Below the pieces are notes generated by a model that saw only the letters and a program-made list of their open reading frames with translations, was not told the DNA's origin and searched no databases. 7,504 nucleotides of DNA, from positions 1 through 7,504 of the forward strand of contig JAHWYE010000071.1 in assembly GCA_020028195.1 (NCBI GenBank). The letters are read 5' to 3'. The DNA comes from Nitrospirota bacterium (GTDB lineage: Bacteria; Nitrospirota; Nitrospiria; Nitrospirales; Nitrospiraceae). Below, in pieces: positions 5,881-7,504 of the stretch. How positions within the stretch are numbered: position 1 is the first letter of the stretch; every line of letters starts with the position of its first letter. Position numbers and translations under genes: made by a program.

Positions 5881-6642
5881 CTAGGCTTCAATCGGATCCT
5901 CGCCGGTCATCAACGAGAAGGCCCGCGTAACCAGAATGGGACCGAACGTCTCACCCTGGAACACACGCACGACCTTGATCCGCATCAACTCCAGCAGCGC
6001 CAGGAAGGTGACAATGACGAGCAGCCGATGGCGCTGTCCTTCAAAAATCGACAGGAACGTGATGGACTCTTGGCCGTCAAGCAATTCCAGAATGACTGTC
6101 ATCCGGTCCCTGACTGTCAGGTTTTCCGGAACGATTTCAAGCAACTGATGACTCGGCGTCCTGGCCAGAAGGCCCTGCAACGCGTCAACCAGGTCAAACA
6201 GGGTCGCATCTTCCAGCAATGGCTCGTTGGACTGGGCCGTCACGGATGGCGGCTGCTGCCGCGAGAAGATCTCCCGCCACAGCCGCTCCTGGCCGTCAAG
6301 CTCCCGCGCGGCCTCCTTGAACTGCTTGTACTCCAACAGCCGGCGAACCAGTTCCTCCCGAGGATCCGGACCCTCATCCTCGTCGCTCCCCGCCTCATCG
6401 TCCGGCAACAACATTCGTGACTTGATCTGCACCAACGTCGCCGCCACGACCAGAAACTCACCGGCCACCGCCAAATTCAACGACTTCATCACGCTCAGAT
6501 AGTCGAGATACTGCCGAGCGATGAGCGCAATAGGGATATCATAGATATTGATCTCGTTCTTCTTGATCAGATGCAGCAGCAGATCGAGCGGCCCCTCAAA
6601 CTGCTCGATCCGAATCTGATAGGGCAGTTCAACCTGGTCCAA
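5881..6642 (-). CDS. scpA: Segregation and condensation protein ScpA (kleisin)
   Basis: ScpA is the kleisin that bridges the SMC heads and binds ScpB in the bacterial condensin. From the TTG start it is 253 aa, normal for the family. The N-terminal SMC-neck-binding region has IEQFEGPLDLLLHLIKKNEI and NIYDIPI, then EFLVVAATLVQIKSRMLLP. An acidic linker follows (DDEAGSDEDEGPD). The C-terminal winged helix has VTFLALLELMRIKVVRVFQ. I chose TTG (6642-6640) because GGAGGAG (6654-6648) lies 5 nt upstream, the protein then starts six residues before YQIRIEQFEG as in typical ScpA, and a promoter sits at 6685-6713. The same frame is open to an ATG at 6753 that abuts the preceding stop and has AAGG 5 nt away. 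That would add 37 atypical residues (290 aa) and cannot be excluded. The family assignment is certain; the start is likely. Confidence 0.93.
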   Translation of the reverse strand: MDQVELPYQIRIEQFEGPLDLLLHLIKKNEINIYDIPIALIARQYLDYLSVMKSLNLAVAGEFLVVAATLVQIKSRMLLPDDEAGSDEDEGPDPREELVRRLLEYKQFKEAARELDGQERLWREIFSRQQPPSVTAQSNEPLLEDATLFDLVDALQGLLARTPSHQLLEIVPENLTVRDRMTVILELLDGQESITFLSIFEGQRHRLLVIVTFLALLELMRIKVVRVFQGETFGPILVTRAFSLMTGEDPIEA

Positions 6643-6647
6643 CCCGG

Positions 6648-6654
6648 CTCCTCC
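6648..6654 (-). promoter_or_regulatory. Strong Shine-Dalgarno sequence for the scpA TTG start
   Basis: GGAGGAG on the minus strand lies 5 nt before the TTG at 6642. It is stronger than the AAGG before the upstream ATG (6753), and is the main reason for the shorter ScpA start. Confidence 0.7.
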
Positions 6655-6684
6655 ATGATCCCTATCGAGCCGAAAAGCTGGCCC

Positions 6685-6713
6685 CTTATACCAACTTATG
6701 GGGCAGGAGGCAA
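6685..6713 (-). promoter_or_regulatory. Sigma70-like promoter for scpA
   Basis: On the minus strand, TTGCCT (6713-6708; four of six to the -35 consensus) is followed after exactly 17 bp by TATAAG (6690-6685; five of six to the -10). Transcription would start near 6678, giving a 5' leader of about 36 nt to the TTG start and excluding the ATG at 6753 from that transcript. The element lies inside the alternative N-terminal extension frame, so it supports the short form. Prediction by eye. Confidence 0.5.
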
Positions 6714-6753
6714 GAGAAATTCTATATATAGGGGCTTCAGGCGCTTTCGCCAT

Positions 6754-7504
6754 CTAGCCCTTGCGGAGAAAGAGGACAAAGCAGACCGTAAAAATCAGCA
6801 GGGCGGCGGCAATTCCATATAGAAAGCGGGGATCGTGCAGTCCCCCTGGAGACTGACTCGCGCCACTCCCCTTCGTTCGGATGAAGCGCGGCTCCACCTG
6901 AAAGAACACCTTTGCAAAGTCATTGACCCCCTTAAACTCTGCATCCGTAAAGTCCGCCAGGGATCGAAAGGTCGTGCGTCGGAAATAGGCGTCTCCCTCA
7001 AAGACCGTGAACAGGAAGAAGGCCTCTCGCTCGAACAGCGCCTCAGAAAAGTCGAGCCCACCCAGAAAATGGCTGCCGGAAAACCCGGTGCCCAGCTTGA
7101 AGTAGGTCCGTGAGAAACTGGCCTCTTTCTCAAACGTCACTTCCAGAAACTCGGCCAATCCGTTGAAGCCGGCCCGAAGAAAGGTCACTGCCTCGCCGAA
7201 GACCGCCTTGTGAAAACGCGAATGCACGCCGAACGCGGTCTTTTCGAACCGCGCGGTTTGGCTGAAGAGAGCCCCAATGAAGAACCCCTCGCGGAGAAGA
7301 ACCGCTTCCGAGAAATCCACTGACTCCACAAACGCAGCATGCGACAAATCCATCGAGCGCTCGAACGTCGTGCCGGTCATGATCACCGGCCCTTTCACCA
7401 CCAGATACCCTTCCCTCAGATTTGTGGCGACCCGACCTCGCACGAGGGAATTTCGGATCAGGATCGGTCCCGAGATGACCCTGACTTGCCGGAGGTGTTG
7501 CTTC
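6754..7504 (-). CDS. Pentapeptide-repeat-like protein with C-terminal membrane anchor (5' end missing)
   Basis: The frame stays open through the right edge, so the start lies outside the window; 249 codons plus stop are seen. An internal GTG at 7443 would give 229 aa, but the upstream codons read as the same protein (VRVISGPILIRNSLVRG), so it is probably not the start. In-window residues about 47-201 show an uninterrupted F-x4-F-x5 pattern: 29 core positions, 27 Phe and 2 Leu. This resembles the Phe-type pentapeptide-repeat families that form right-handed beta-helices. A polar linker (SGASQSPGGLHD) leads to one hydrophobic segment at about 227-246 (FLYGIAAALLIFTVCFVLFL) ending in RKG, which looks like a C-terminal membrane anchor. 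Function unknown; such folds generally mediate protein interaction. It ends directly before the alternative scpA start. Confidence 0.8.
   Translation of the reverse strand, partial: KQHLRQVRVISGPILIRNSLVRGRVATNLREGYLVVKGPVIMTGTTFERSMDLSHAAFVESVDFSEAVLLREGFFIGALFSQTARFEKTAFGVHSRFHKAVFGEAVTFLRAGFNGLAEFLEVTFEKEASFSRTYFKLGTGFSGSHFLGGLDFSEALFEREAFFLFTVFEGDAYFRRTTFRSLADFTDAEFKGVNDFAKVFFQVEPRFIRTKGSGASQSPGGLHDPRFLYGIAAALLIFTVCFVLFLRKG
6901..7365 (-). repeat. 14 tandem 11-residue (33-nt) Phe repeats
   Basis: Fourteen consecutive hendecads span this interval. The gaps between core residues alternate exactly five and four residues through all 28 intervals. The 4-residue gaps often carry a small residue (A, T, S or V) at the third place, as in SHAAF, EKTAF, HKAVF, SEALF and TDAEF. 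Non-core positions vary freely, so the repeat is conserved as a protein pattern rather than as recent DNA copies. Confidence 0.85.

Noticed and set aside
6682..6703. CCCC ... GGGG inverted repeat upstream of scpA as an operator or terminator
   Set aside because: Beyond the four terminal G-C pairs the arms mismatch, so it is more simply the spacer and -10 of the promoter candidate.
1..7504. CRISPR array, tRNA or rRNA genes, transposase or phage genes
   Set aside because: No regularly spaced direct repeats of CRISPR type, no RNA gene signatures and no such protein motifs were seen on either strand.

Overview
All recognisable genes in this 7.5 kb window read on the minus strand. From right to left, in the direction of transcription, they are: an incomplete Phe-periodic pentapeptide-like membrane protein, scpA, scpB, a large NHL/fibronectin-III double beta-propeller protein, guaB, and the first 52 codons of guaA. 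The DNA is moderately GC-rich with short spacers, and the core is housekeeping (chromosome segregation and GMP synthesis). Gene order, protein style and two kinds of intergenic repeat suggest a Nitrospira-like member of the Nitrospirota. That assignment rests on recall and impression, not on a database search.

Layout. Positions 6754-7504 hold the 3' part of a gene whose product has a strict 11-residue Phe repeat and a C-terminal membrane anchor. Its stop abuts an in-frame ATG, but scpA more likely starts at a TTG (6642) preceded by a strong Shine-Dalgarno sequence and a sigma70-like promoter (6685-6713). scpA and scpB, the kleisin and winged-helix subunits of the SMC condensin, often lie close together. 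Here 226 bp separate them, and a 124-bp MITE-like palindromic element (5680-5803) fills most of the gap. Downstream of scpB is a 209-bp spacer with a good extended -10 promoter (4779-4808), which probably drives the NHL gene, guaB and guaA.

The NHL gene (986 aa) has two six-bladed NHL propellers, each preceded by a related Fn3-like domain, so it looks like an internal duplication. It has no visible signal peptide. It ends 11 bp before guaB, with its stop codon overlapping the guaB Shine-Dalgarno sequence. guaB (IMP dehydrogenase) and guaA (GMP synthase) catalyse the two consecutive steps IMP to XMP to GMP. The 100 bp between them is almost entirely an imperfect inverted repeat built from ACGTTAA-type heptamers, and guaA lacks an evident Shine-Dalgarno sequence.

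No tRNA, rRNA, CRISPR array, transposase or phage gene was seen. The least ordinary items are the Phe-hendecad protein, the MITE-like element splitting scpA and scpB, the signal-less double propeller coupled to guaB, and the repeat filling the guaB-guaA gap.
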